Assembly (NCBI RefSeq): GCF_002153375.1
Contig: NZ_MTBQ01000007.1
Span: forward strand, 19,055 to 83,054
DNA length: 64,000 nt
Direction: 5' to 3'
DNA from: Oceanobacillus rekensis
GTDB taxonomy: Bacteria > Bacillota > Bacilli > Bacillales > Amphibacillaceae
Shown here: positions 25,856-35,128 of the stretch, in pieces
How the letters are laid out: each line of letters begins with the position of its first letter
Position numbering within the stretch: the first letter of the stretch is position 1
Program-made: the position numbers and the translations under genes
Notes under the pieces: model-generated
Seen by the model: the letters and a program-made list of their open reading frames with translations, nothing else
Databases searched by the model: none
What the model was told of the DNA's origin: nothing

Positions 25856-25891
25856 ATAAAATGAGCAGCTTATACGAAAGGATTGATTGAT

Positions 25892-27058
25892 ATGAATACG
25901 GTTATTTTAGAAGGAGTTCGAACACCTTTTGGGAAGTGGAAAGGATTTTTATCAGGATTAGAGGCAAAGGAAATAGGGGCTTTAGCTGTTAAAGAGTTAG
26001 TGAGTCGAGTACCCGCGGCAAAAGAAGCTGATGGGGTAATACTCGCACAGGTGCTTCAAGCGGGACAGGGTCAAAATCCGGCTAGAAGAGTTGCGACGGA
26101 TGCTGGTGTAGCTTTATCTGTCCCTGCAATTACTTTAAACAATGTATGTTTAGCTGGCTTAGCATCTGTTTCCGACGCTGTCCGCCGTATTCATTTTGGC
26201 GAAGGAGAATTATACATCACGGGCGGCTTTGACTCGATGACAAATGCCCCATACACTGCTCCAATTCGTAAGGAACTGTCAATGGGGTCCCTCCAACTAA
26301 CGGATACATTAATGAACGACGGATTATGGTGCTCGTTAGCTGATGAATCGATGGGTGTGTTAACTGATTTAAAAAATAAAGATTTTAAGATTGATAGACA
26401 AGAACAGGATCAATATGCACAGTTGTCACAGGAACGATCGGCGGCTGCGCTGCAAAAAGGTTGCTTGCAAGATGAAATTGTTCCTATCACGCTGAATGGA
26501 AAAACCTTTTCAAGCGATGAAGGCATCCGACCAAATTCGAACTTAGAAAAATTAGCAAAACTAAGGTCTGCATTTGCTGAGGAAGGTACAATCACAGCGG
26601 GAAATGCTTCACAAATGACAGATGGCGCAAGCGTTGGCATTATTTCATCCGAAAAGAAAGCAGAAACACTTGGTAAAAAGCCGTTGGCACGCATTCTAGG
26701 CTGGGCAGAAGTTGCTGGTCCAGATACGAGCTTACATACTAAGCCTGCCCAAGCAATCAAAGCAGTTTTGGAGAAAACAAACCTAACATTAAACGATATT
26801 GATTTATTTGAAATCAATGAGGCCTTTGCAAGTGTGGTCATTGCAAGTTGCCGTGAGCTTGGCATTGGCTATGAAAGAGTGAATGTCAATGGTGGCGCGA
26901 TTGCGCTTGGCCATCCGCTTGGTGGAACTGGCTTCCGACTTGCCTTAACTGTTGCAAAAGAATTAGAACGTCGTGGTGGTGGAAAAGGTATCGCCTCACT
27001 TTGCGGAGGTGGCGGTCAAGGAATGGCTCTTTTAATAGAAGTTCCAAAAAGCTGGTAA
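25892..27058 (+). CDS. Acetyl-CoA acetyltransferase (thiolase II)
   Basis: A 388-residue thiolase with all catalytic elements: nucleophile Cys86 in '[11 protein letters not shown]', 'NEAFASV', '[14 protein letters not shown]' and the second Cys in '[11 protein letters not shown]'. It interconverts acetoacetyl-CoA and two acetyl-CoA. ATG 25892 follows AAAGGA. It heads an operon with acetoacetyl-CoA synthetase and a symporter, so the catabolic direction, cleaving acetoacetyl-CoA, is most likely. Confidence 0.92.
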   Translation: MNTVILEGVRTPFGKWKGFLSGLEAKEIGALAVKELVSRVPAAKEADGVILAQVLQAGQGQNPARRVATDAGVALSVPAITLNNVCLAGLASVSDAVRRIHFGEGELYITGGFDSMTNAPYTAPIRKELSMGSLQLTDTLMNDGLWCSLADESMGVLTDLKNKDFKIDRQEQDQYAQLSQERSAAALQKGCLQDEIVPITLNGKTFSSDEGIRPNSNLEKLAKLRSAFAEEGTITAGNASQMTDGASVGIISSEKKAETLGKKPLARILGWAEVAGPDTSLHTKPAQAIKAVLEKTNLTLNDIDLFEINEAFASVVIASCRELGIGYERVNVNGGAIALGHPLGGTGFRLALTVAKELERRGGGKGIASLCGGGGQGMALLIEVPKSW

Positions 27059-27189
27059 AACTGAAATCTAGTATATAAAAAAATATGTAAGCAGTAGACC
27101 TCGTTTTAGACGGGGTGCAAACAGAATAGACCGAAGATTTTTATAAACAAAACATTTGAATGGATGACGTAAATTGGAGGGTAACGATC

Positions 27190-27291
27190 ATGATATTAAC
27201 ATACTTTGTATTGCTCGCCTTATGCTGGGTAGTTGGTTTAATAATATGGAAAAATTATTATGGAAAAGAGGGAAAGGAGACTGAAAAATAA
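27190..27291 (+). CDS. 33-residue membrane peptide, symporter small accessory protein
   Basis: ATG 27190 with GGAGG (27176-27180) opens MILTYFVLLALCWVVGL, a single membrane helix, followed by the charged tail 'WKNYYGKEGKETEK'. Its TAA overlaps the ATG of the sodium:solute symporter by one base, so the two are translationally coupled. Small one-helix peptides in front of SSS-family symporters are known as accessory subunits. It probably helps assemble or stabilise this transporter. Confidence 0.75.
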   Translation: MILTYFVLLALCWVVGLIIWKNYYGKEGKETEK

Positions 27292-28802
27292 TGCCTACAG
27301 TAACGGAATCTCTATTTTGGACAATTATCATTCTACTAGTTGTGTATTTTGGATATATTGTTTGGATTGGGAAGAGAGGGGGCCGCCATAGTAAGTCGAT
27401 GGCTGGCTTTGCAACTGCCCGTGGGAAGGTAAGTCCTGTACTTGTCGGCGCAAGTTTTGCAACTACGTATTCAAGCGCCAATTTATTTATTGGTGTTCCC
27501 GGACTTGCTTATGAATATGGTACATCCGTGCTTTGGTATACACTAGGGTGCTTTGGTGTTTCGTGGATTGGTTTACTTTTATTTGCCAAAACATTCTGGA
27601 GGTACAACAAAAAGTTTGGTGGAGTTTCCACATTACCAGAATGGCTTGGTAGAAGATACAATAGCAAAGCACTTCAAGTCATTGTGGCTGTATTAATTTT
27701 ATTCAATGTATATTATATTGTCGGTCAAAACGTAGGACTCGCGACAATCTTTGAATCTGTTCTGAACATCCCGTATTACTGGGGAATTATCATTGGTGTA
27801 GGAATCACGATTCTATATATCGGACTTGGTGGTGCCTACGCACAGATGATCACAGACGGTTTTCAAGGATTTTTGATGGCTATCACATCTATCCTTGTTT
27901 TTGTTTCGTTATTTTGGACGATTGGTGGAGGATGGAATGTATTTGGAGAGCTGACAAATAAGCTTGGGGCGATTGACCCGAATTTGACAGGATATCTATC
28001 TGTTGGTGGTCCATATGATAGTATACTCGCGGTAATGGCCGTGCAATTCTTATTATTTAGCTTTGTGTTAATGCCACATCTATTAAATAAAGTATTGTCA
28101 CTTGAGAGTGAAGAGCAGCTTGCTCCATTCACATTATCGGCAGGGATTGTTTTATTTTTTATCTCAACGTTAATGGTTCTTGGTGGGTTAGCAGCACGAG
28201 TGATTTTTCCGTCTTTATCTAGTTCGGATGCTGCGATTCCAGCTTATGTGATTGAATCATTTCCACCAATCCTTGCGGCGATTATCATTGTAGGAATTAT
28301 CACAGCAATTCTATCAAGTACGGATAGCCTTTACCTGGGGATTACATCTGGTATCGGAAACGATTTTTATAAAGTATTAGCACCAATCATATCGAAGAAG
28401 CCGATTGCAGCGGACGTTTTAGATAGAAATTCCGTAAGAGTAGCTAAAGTGTCCCTGATATTTGTAGGTTTACTCACCTTATATATTTCGTTAGACCGTC
28501 CGGAGTCCTTATCGATTTTAATACAATTTAGTTTTTCAGCAATTATCAGCGGAATTCTCGCTCCGGTTACTTTAGGATATTTTTGGAAGAAAGCAAATGG
28601 AGCTGGTGCGATTGCGGCTGTAGTTACTGGTACGGTATTGTATGTAATTTTCACCAGTCAAGATATCATTGGAAATATATACTTGGCGATGTTCTTTGCG
28701 TCAATTTCTGCGTTTGTTGTGATGATCGTTACATGCTTGTTGACGCAAGATGCAACAACCAGTCAACAGGAATCCATTACGATTTCTAAAAAATCATCGT
28801 AG
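27291..28802 (+). CDS. Sodium:solute symporter (SSS family)
   Basis: A 503-residue protein with about 13 membrane helices. SSS signatures include 'ATTYSSANLFIGVPGLAYEYG', 'TLPEWLGRRYNSKALQ', 'GLGGAYAQMITDGFQG' and the sodium-site region 'IITAILSSTDSLYLGITSGIGND'. It imports an organic solute with Na+. Linked to acetoacetyl-CoA synthetase and thiolase, acetoacetate or a related short keto acid or monocarboxylate is the likely cargo (inference). It is preceded by its one-helix accessory peptide. Confidence 0.88.
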   Translation: MPTVTESLFWTIIILLVVYFGYIVWIGKRGGRHSKSMAGFATARGKVSPVLVGASFATTYSSANLFIGVPGLAYEYGTSVLWYTLGCFGVSWIGLLLFAKTFWRYNKKFGGVSTLPEWLGRRYNSKALQVIVAVLILFNVYYIVGQNVGLATIFESVLNIPYYWGIIIGVGITILYIGLGGAYAQMITDGFQGFLMAITSILVFVSLFWTIGGGWNVFGELTNKLGAIDPNLTGYLSVGGPYDSILAVMAVQFLLFSFVLMPHLLNKVLSLESEEQLAPFTLSAGIVLFFISTLMVLGGLAARVIFPSLSSSDAAIPAYVIESFPPILAAIIIVGIITAILSSTDSLYLGITSGIGNDFYKVLAPIISKKPIAADVLDRNSVRVAKVSLIFVGLLTLYISLDRPESLSILIQFSFSAIISGILAPVTLGYFWKKANGAGAIAAVVTGTVLYVIFTSQDIIGNIYLAMFFASISAFVVMIVTCLLTQDATTSQQESITISKKSS

Positions 28803-28879
28803 TTGTCTGGTCTTCTAGAGTTGGTATTTTCGGCTATAACAAAACATTTGTTTTTTTAAAGGGATAGGAGAGAGATGAA

Positions 28880-30847
28880 ATGATAGAACAACAATCGAGA
28901 ATTAGCGAAAACAATATAGTATGGCAGCCTTCCGAACAACGAGTTTCTGAGTCAAATATAAAAAAGTTTTCGGAACAAGTGGGAATTCCAGTTGAGTCCT
29001 ATGATCGGTTACATAGCTGGTCGATTGAAAAGCCTGGAGAGTTTTGGTCAGAGGTTTGGGATTTTGCCAACATTATTGGGGAAAAGGGTGAAACAGCCTT
29101 CGTTCCTGCAGAAGATGGGGCTATGTTAGGTGCAAAATGGTTTCCTGGAGCGAGCTTAAATCTGGCAGAAAATTTATTACGTGGAGATGGCTCTCGTGTT
29201 GCGGTTTATGAGGCAAATGAGCAAGGTGTTCAGCAGACTTTGAATATGGCTGAGTTACGTAGACTGGTTGCGAAGGCGCAAGCTGGTTTACGTATGCTTG
29301 GCGTGGAGCAAGGCGATCGTATCGCGGGTATTGTGACGAATGGCTTGGAATCATTGGTTTCACTACTTGCAACGTCTTCACTTGGTGCGGTTTGGAGCTC
29401 TTGTTCACCCGACTTTGGTGCCAAAGGGATTATCGATCGCATCGGACAAGTTCAACCAAAAGTAATTATTGCTTCTCTTGATTATCAATATAATGGAAAG
29501 CCTTTTAATATTCGAGAAAATGTGTCGACGGTTAGCAAAGAGCTCGAAAGCTTGTCTGCGGTTGTCAGTTTGTCAGAAACACCAGAGCTGCAGGTCGAGT
29601 CTGGTGTGCAAATTTTAACATGGAGTGAGTTACTCGCACATAGGGTGGACGAGCCAACTTTCACGCGCGTTCCGATTCATCATCCCAGCTATATTTTATA
29701 TACATCCGGAACGACAGGCTTGCCAAAATGCATTGTTCATTCTGTCGGTGGTGTTTTGCTTCAGCATGTGAAGGAGCATCAGCTGCATTGTGATGTGAAG
29801 AAGGGTGATGTTTTATCATGGTATACAAGTACGGCCTGGATGATGTACCCATGGCTTGTATCTGGCCTTGCGAGCAATGCAGCAATTTTGCTTTATGATG
29901 GATCACCGATACGAAAGGACCGCATCGGTATTCTGTGGGAAATTGCAGAAGAAATCGGGATTACCCATTTTGGAACAAGTCCAAAATATCTTGATTCACT
30001 GGAAAAATGCGGATATGAAGTTGGTAAAAATCATGATTTGTCTGCACTGCAGGCAGTTCTAACTTCCGGGTCGCCTCTCATTAGTGAACAGTATGATTGG
30101 ATTTATAACACAATCAAAGAAGATGTCTTATTAGAATCCATCTCCGGAGGTACGGAAATCATTGGATGCTTTGTCATGGGGACACCGATTCACCCTGTTT
30201 ACCGTGGTGAGATTACATGTAAAGCGCTCGGTATGGCAGTTGATATTTTAGATGAACGAGGCGTTTCTGTGATTGGTAAAAAAGGCGAACTAGTTTGTAC
30301 ACAAGCCTTCCCAAGCATGCCACTTACTTTTTGGGGAGAAGATGGAGACGAACGTTATTTCAACGCCTATTTTGCAGAGCGTGAGGGAATTTGGACGCAT
30401 GGTGATTTAGTGGAGCAAACTACCCGCGGCTCGTTGATTATTTATGGTCGTACGGATAATGTACTGAATCCAGGTGGGGTTCGGATTGGAACGTCGGAAA
30501 TTTATCGTGTGGTAGAACAAATTCCACAAATTAAAGATTCAATTGTGTTTGGCTTTCCAATTGAAAATGATGAAGAAATTGTACTGTGTATCGTGACTGA
30601 AAATGGTGAGGTGGATGAAGATCTGGCTAATCAAATACGTCGTAATGTAAGGAAAAAGGCATCACCACGTCATGTGCCACGCCGCATTTATGTTGTTAAA
30701 GAAATTCCATATACGAATAACGGTAAAAAGGTGGAAGGAGCCGTTCGTTCGATTGTTCGCGGACAAGAGGTTAAAAATAAAGCATCTTTAGCAAACCCAG
30801 AATGTCTGAGGGAATATGCAACATTGGCTGAAAGGAGTTATGTATAA
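28880..30847 (+). CDS. Acetoacetate-CoA ligase (acetoacetyl-CoA synthetase)
   Basis: A 655-residue acyl-adenylate-forming enzyme. The N-terminal ACAS domain has 'SWSIEKPGEFWSEVWDF'. The AMP-binding P-loop is 'YILYTSGTTGLPKCIVHS', the adenine-contact region 'ESISGGTEIIGCF', and the C-terminal hinge and Lys region 'YGRTDNVLNPGGVRIGTSEIYRV' and 'TNNGKKVEGAVR'. The length and 'STAWMMYPWLVSGL' segment match acetoacetyl-CoA synthetases rather than acetyl-CoA synthetases. It activates acetoacetate with ATP and CoA for thiolysis by the first gene of the operon. Confidence 0.92.
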   Translation: MIEQQSRISENNIVWQPSEQRVSESNIKKFSEQVGIPVESYDRLHSWSIEKPGEFWSEVWDFANIIGEKGETAFVPAEDGAMLGAKWFPGASLNLAENLLRGDGSRVAVYEANEQGVQQTLNMAELRRLVAKAQAGLRMLGVEQGDRIAGIVTNGLESLVSLLATSSLGAVWSSCSPDFGAKGIIDRIGQVQPKVIIASLDYQYNGKPFNIRENVSTVSKELESLSAVVSLSETPELQVESGVQILTWSELLAHRVDEPTFTRVPIHHPSYILYTSGTTGLPKCIVHSVGGVLLQHVKEHQLHCDVKKGDVLSWYTSTAWMMYPWLVSGLASNAAILLYDGSPIRKDRIGILWEIAEEIGITHFGTSPKYLDSLEKCGYEVGKNHDLSALQAVLTSGSPLISEQYDWIYNTIKEDVLLESISGGTEIIGCFVMGTPIHPVYRGEITCKALGMAVDILDERGVSVIGKKGELVCTQAFPSMPLTFWGEDGDERYFNAYFAEREGIWTHGDLVEQTTRGSLIIYGRTDNVLNPGGVRIGTSEIYRVVEQIPQIKDSIVFGFPIENDEEIVLCIVTENGEVDEDLANQIRRNVRKKASPRHVPRRIYVVKEIPYTNNGKKVEGAVRSIVRGQEVKNKASLANPECLREYATLAERSYV

Positions 30848-32016
30848 TGCGAAAACGTCAAAGGTCGGAAGCTGCGATTGTGGGAATCGGTGAATTGAAA
30901 CCAGTTCGATATACAGAAGGAGCGACAACACTAAGCTTGATTGCTGAGTCCGTGAGACTCGCAGCAATTGACGCAGGGATTAGTAAAGATGAAATAGATG
31001 GCCTGCTCGTTGGTCCGCAAGTCGGGGAAACACCACAGCATGTGCCAGCCACAGTTAGTGAATATCTTGGTTTAAGCCCTAGAATGTCCAATGTCGTTGA
31101 TTTAGGAGGCGCGACAGGCGCAGGGATGCTGTGGCGCGCCCAAGCTTATATTGACGCAGGGATGTGCGAAACGGTAGTGTGCGTGCTTGCTAATATTAAT
31201 GAAAAGGGTAAAACGCCGCGCTCACCGAACCGCAATCCGATTCGTGAATTTGATGTGCCATTTGGTGCGTCGGGTGCGAATACTTCCTATGCTCTCCTTA
31301 AAAAGCGGCATATGGAAGAGTACGGTTCGACGCAAGAGCAATTTGCTTTAATTGCGCATTGGGCTCGGAAAAATGCGCAGCTGAATCCTGATGCGGTTTT
31401 TTACAGGCAACCAGCATCGGTTGAGGATGTGTTAAATTCACCCTTAATTGTCGATCCTTTGCATTTGTTTGAAATTGTTATGCCGGTTGGCGGTGGTACA
31501 GCGGTGATTGTTTCATCGAAAAAAGAAATTATTAATCGCCATAAGCATTCGCCTGTATACATACTTGGAGCTGGAGAAAAGGTTACCCATCGTGCAGTTA
31601 GTCAGGCACCCTCATTGGAAAAGGCACCTTTAAGTTTCGCAATTCCACATGCGTTAGAACAAGCGGGCTTACATGTAGAGGATATGAATCTGCTTTCTTT
31701 ATATGATTGTTATACAAGTGTCGTGGCCCAGACAATCGAGAATGCTCGCCTTTGTGAACCTGGTCAGTTTGGCGAATGGATGAAGCATCATTCTTTCGGT
31801 TTTGATGGCGATTATCCATTAAATACGCATGGTGGACAGTTAGGGTTCGGGCAGGCTGACCTAGCTGGAGGCATGTCACATATTATTGAAGCAGTCCGCC
31901 AATTGCGTCATGAAGCAAACTCACGTCAAATTAAGGATGCCAAATATGCGCTAGTAACAGGTAATGGCGCAACCTTGAGTGAAGCTGCTGCGTTAGTGTT
32001 AGGAGGGGAAGCATAA
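30847..32016 (+). CDS. Thiolase-like protein without catalytic Cys (SCP2/Ltp2-type), partner of DUF35 protein
   Basis: A 389-residue thiolase-superfamily protein. The usual nucleophile position is in 'VVDLGGATGAGML' (83-95), where Cys is absent. The NEAF/HDCF box is replaced by 'LYDCYTS', and the GHP box by 'GFGQADLAGG', so catalytic His is missing too. Replacement of the His by Tyr is the pattern of Ltp2-type retro-aldolases of steroid side-chain degradation, which work with a DUF35 protein. A DUF35 gene overlaps its stop (ATGA-type). It may cleave a beta-hydroxyacyl-CoA by retro-aldol reaction. A classical thiolase activity is not expected. Confidence 0.78.
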   Translation: MRKRQRSEAAIVGIGELKPVRYTEGATTLSLIAESVRLAAIDAGISKDEIDGLLVGPQVGETPQHVPATVSEYLGLSPRMSNVVDLGGATGAGMLWRAQAYIDAGMCETVVCVLANINEKGKTPRSPNRNPIREFDVPFGASGANTSYALLKKRHMEEYGSTQEQFALIAHWARKNAQLNPDAVFYRQPASVEDVLNSPLIVDPLHLFEIVMPVGGGTAVIVSSKKEIINRHKHSPVYILGAGEKVTHRAVSQAPSLEKAPLSFAIPHALEQAGLHVEDMNLLSLYDCYTSVVAQTIENARLCEPGQFGEWMKHHSFGFDGDYPLNTHGGQLGFGQADLAGGMSHIIEAVRQLRHEANSRQIKDAKYALVTGNGATLSEAAALVLGGEA

Positions 32017-32450
32017 TGAATTTAATAGAAAAGCTTCGGCATTTGGATGTTCCAGGCCCAACGATTACATCTGTCACAAAACCTTTTTGGGAAGGTGTGG
32101 CCAGCGGGGAGTTTCTTATTCAAAAATGCGGTGAGTGTGATAAAAATGTGTTTTATCCACGAACACACTGTCCACATTGCTGGAGTAACAGACTTGAGTG
32201 GACACCTGCTTCAGGCAAAGCGCGCCTCAAAACCTATTCCGTCGTACATCATCCAGGTCATCCCGGATGGCAAGACGTCGCTCCATATCCACTTGGAATC
32301 ATTGAACTTGAAGAAGGTCCATCGATGTTGACACAATTACTGGTAGACTCACCAGAAGATTTAAAAATGGGCGATGCGTTGCACGTTAAGTTTGTAGAAG
32401 TTAACGAAATATGGCGTCCATTTTTTGAAAGGGACAGCTCTCGGGATTGA
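32016..32450 (+). CDS. Zn-ribbon / OB-fold DUF35 protein
   Basis: 144 residues. A rubredoxin-like zinc ribbon (Cys38, Cys41, Cys52, Cys55 in 'KCGECDKNVFYPRTHCPHC') is followed by an OB-fold ('KTYSVVHHPGHPGW', 'PYPLGIIELEEGPSMLTQLL', 'MGDALHVKFVE'). DUF35 proteins bind acyl-CoA and hold thiolase-like partners in complexes such as Ltp2-ChsH2 and archaeal thiolase/HMG-CoA synthase. It starts within the stop of its partner gene, the last gene of the operon. Confidence 0.88.
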   Translation: MNLIEKLRHLDVPGPTITSVTKPFWEGVASGEFLIQKCGECDKNVFYPRTHCPHCWSNRLEWTPASGKARLKTYSVVHHPGHPGWQDVAPYPLGIIELEEGPSMLTQLLVDSPEDLKMGDALHVKFVEVNEIWRPFFERDSSRD

Positions 32451-33149
32451 TTGTAGGGTAGATTAGGCCAAAAATCGGGAATACTTCTCACGTTTGTTTT
32501 TTCATGCTAATAGATTTATTGGAAACTATTCCTGCATAAATATTACCATTCGCCTGTTAGAATTGACAGGGTAGAGGTCATTAGACCAAATACAACAGTT
32601 GAAAACTTCCACCTGAATTTGAAAGTATAGCAAGGCAATTGGTTATCAGGTTATTGTAATTGAGAAGGAACAAAAATTAATTTGTCTCTTCTGATTAAGA
32701 TAATTACATGCCTAATTTGTGCCTATTAATAATGATTTAATATGAAGTAATATGAAAGTCATTTGGCTATAAATATTGGTACAACAGCGTTTATAATCTC
32801 TTATGAGGCCATTTGAAAACAAGCTTTTTCTAGTTTGAAATGAAAGGTTGAATGTATGCCCGATTTTATTTTCATAGACTTCCGAAACACGTGGGTAGGT
32901 ATATGGAATACACAGACAAATACAAAAGTATCATCAATAATCCAAATACATTATAGTTCCAACAAGGGTAACAAAAAGGTAACAAGAATAAAGAAAAAGA
33001 AACAATCGCACAAAACGATTCTTCGTTGAAGTTGACCAAAATCATTGATATATAAGCATTTAATACCTGTGAAACAATAGAAAAACTTGGCTCACAACAC
33101 GGGCGGCATGATGTAAATCAAAAAGTGTAACAGGCTCGCCCGATGCGCA

Positions 33150-33265
33150 AGCATAAACAAAACCTTGTAAAGTCCCTGAACTTGGGATTTGGAGAGGTAT
33201 TGCTTATGACGGGAGCATCTAGCCTGTGAAACTGGATTAATCGCCCAATCCCTTGATATATAGTG
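33150..33265 (+). mobile_element. Possible right end of an IS200/IS605-type (TnpB) element
   Basis: Contains 'ASINKTL'-coding sequence (resembling the DxNASxN end of TnpB) followed by GGGAGCATCTAG, GTGAAACTGGATTAAT and CCCAATCCCTTGA, an order I associate with the 3' ends and omega-RNA regions of TnpB elements in bacilli. No TnpB gene remains. This is recognition by eye only. Confidence 0.3.
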
Positions 33266-33324
33266 GGTTTTTACTAAGATGAGGGTAAAATTCTAACATT
33301 TTGCCAACATTGAGGATAATTAAT

Positions 33325-33376
33325 GGAGGCTTCTCAAAAGTTGACTAAACTTTTTTTGGGAAGCTTCTTTTTTAAT
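33325..33376 (+). terminator. Intrinsic terminator-like hairpin
   Basis: GGAGGCTTCTC and AAAAGTT on the left pair imperfectly with AACTTTT and GGGAAGCTTC on the right, followed by a run of T residues. No intact gene precedes it. Confidence 0.5.
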
Positions 33377-33662
33377 TCTCTTGTAACGTGGAGTCTATTG
33401 TTTCTCAATTCTACTCTGCTTCATATCTAACAGTTACTCGTTAGTGCTTTATAGTATATTAGTATATTTTTTATTTATTAAAAATTTTCTATGCAAATAT
33501 GGTATCATAATTTATAATCACTGTTATATACAGAGGAAGTATGTGAATTAATCTGTCAACCTGTTGCTGAAGATGATTTTAGATAATGACTATCAAGACT
33601 TAATTGAATTGGATTACGAATGTAATTCTTGATAGGACAAATTATGAGGGGAGTAAAAAATT

Positions 33663-34820
33663 ATGTATTCAAATATTCTTAGACATCCTGGTCCTACCCC
33701 AATTCCAAAAAAAGTGGAACTGGCAATGGCACAAAACATGATTAGCCATCGCTCAGAGGAGTTTGTTAAGCTTTATCGTGAGACCACTGAACGTGTCAAA
33801 CCTATTTTTGGGACGAAGCAAGATATTTTGCTTTTACCTTCAGGTGGAACGGCAGCATTGGAAGCAGCTGTGGTAAATACTGTTACCCCAGGGGATGAAG
33901 TAGTCGTCATCACAGTTGGTGCCTTCGGGGATTACTTTGTATCGATATGTGAAAAATATGGTTTAAAAGTACATAATCTTGAAAAAAATTGGGGAGAAGC
34001 CTGTACGAAAGAAGAGCTGATTGACTTCTTAAAACCGATATCGAATATTAAGGCCGTCTTTGCAACTTATAATGAAACTTCAACAGGAATATTAAATCCT
34101 GTCGAGCAATTAGCAGAAGTCGTTCGTGAACATTCAGATGCACTCTTTATAGTTGATGGCGTAAGTGGTATTGGGGGAGCTCCTGCTGAAATGGACGAAT
34201 GGGGAATTGATATTTTAGTAACAGGTTCTCAAAAAGCAATGATGCTTCCTCCAGGACTTGCTCTTCTAGCTGTAAGTGAAAAGGCTTGGAAGGTTATAGA
34301 GGCTAATGGTTCTACTGCTTATTATTTAAACCTTTTAAGTTACCGTGACTGGGCAGCAAAAGGAATGACGCCTAACACTCCAGCAGTTTCACTCATTATG
34401 GGTCTCTCTGCTGTGTGCGATTTAATTGAGGAGGAAGGTGGATTTTCAAAAACGGTTGAACGACATAATGTCATGAAAAATATGGTTCGAGAATCTATGA
34501 AGGCATTATCAATTGAATTGTTAACAAGTGATGAGTTTGCATCACCAACAATTACTACAATCCGTACACCAGAGGGATTGGATCTCGCAACCTATTTAGG
34601 ACATTTAAAGAAGAAGTATCACCTTGATTTTGCTGGTGGTCTTAACCATCTTCAAGGTAAAGTCTTCAGATTTGGACATATGGGATATTGTTTCCCTAGT
34701 GATGTCCTTCAAGCAGTTTCTCTAATGGAAGCAGGATTGCAAGATTTTTCCTATCAATTTAAGCCTGGAGCTGGAGTACAGGCAGCACAGAATGTTTACT
34801 TGTCCTCAATAAGAAAGTAA
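33663..34820 (+). CDS. PLP-dependent class V aminotransferase (alanine-glyoxylate / PucG-like)
   Basis: 385 residues of the class V fold. It starts 'LRHPGPTPIPKKVELAMAQNMISHRSEEF' in part, the signature of serine-pyruvate/alanine-glyoxylate aminotransferases. PLP contacts are 'LPSGGTAALEA', 'DGVSGIGG' and Lys191 in 'TGSQKAMMLPPGLA'. Members transfer amino groups to glyoxylate; PucG uses (S)-ureidoglycine. No purine-catabolism gene is nearby, so the amino donor is unknown. It is monocistronic, with GGGGAG 8 bases before ATG. Confidence 0.85.
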   Translation: MYSNILRHPGPTPIPKKVELAMAQNMISHRSEEFVKLYRETTERVKPIFGTKQDILLLPSGGTAALEAAVVNTVTPGDEVVVITVGAFGDYFVSICEKYGLKVHNLEKNWGEACTKEELIDFLKPISNIKAVFATYNETSTGILNPVEQLAEVVREHSDALFIVDGVSGIGGAPAEMDEWGIDILVTGSQKAMMLPPGLALLAVSEKAWKVIEANGSTAYYLNLLSYRDWAAKGMTPNTPAVSLIMGLSAVCDLIEEEGGFSKTVERHNVMKNMVRESMKALSIELLTSDEFASPTITTIRTPEGLDLATYLGHLKKKYHLDFAGGLNHLQGKVFRFGHMGYCFPSDVLQAVSLMEAGLQDFSYQFKPGAGVQAAQNVYLSSIRK

Positions 34821-35074
34821 CATATTTTATATGCGAGTCCAACTGATGCAGTTAAATTTACTTGGGAATATGCACATGTAAGAAGCTTTAGGGGGCCTAG
34901 GAAAGGATTCTTCGTCCATTTTTCTACATTGACTAGATAATAGAATTTCCTATGGTCATTCACTTTATTGTAAAAGGGAATAATAAAGTTCTTTTTTGCT
35001 GAGATTCAAAAGGACGCTTCCTTATATATTGATATGAGAAAAGATTAGTCTTTAATAGCTTAATTATTTACAAA

Positions 35075-35113
35075 AAAGATGACTTCTGATTAAAATTAAG
35101 AAGTCATCTTTTA
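35075..35113. terminator. Bidirectional terminator between aminotransferase and manganese catalase
   Basis: AAAAGATGACTTCT (35075-35088) and AGAAGTCATCTTTT (35100-35113) are perfect complements with A and T runs on the two sides, serving the convergent genes. The rest of 34821-35128 shows nothing. Confidence 0.8.
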
Positions 35114-35128
35114 ATTGATTGGTTAGTA

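Larger units (their letters stand above)
32451..33662 (+). other. 1.2-kb region without an intact gene
   Basis: No frame here has both a ribosome binding site and recognisable family sequence. A 57-codon frame at 32856-33029 is lysine-rich and low-complexity and is not credible. The right part contains an IS200/IS605-like end candidate and a terminator. TATAAT-like sequences before 33663 probably serve the aminotransferase gene. Confidence 0.5.

Noticed and set aside
32856-33029. 57-codon frame starting MPDFIFIDFRNTW
   Set aside because: Weak start signal, lysine-rich low-complexity tail and no recognisable family.
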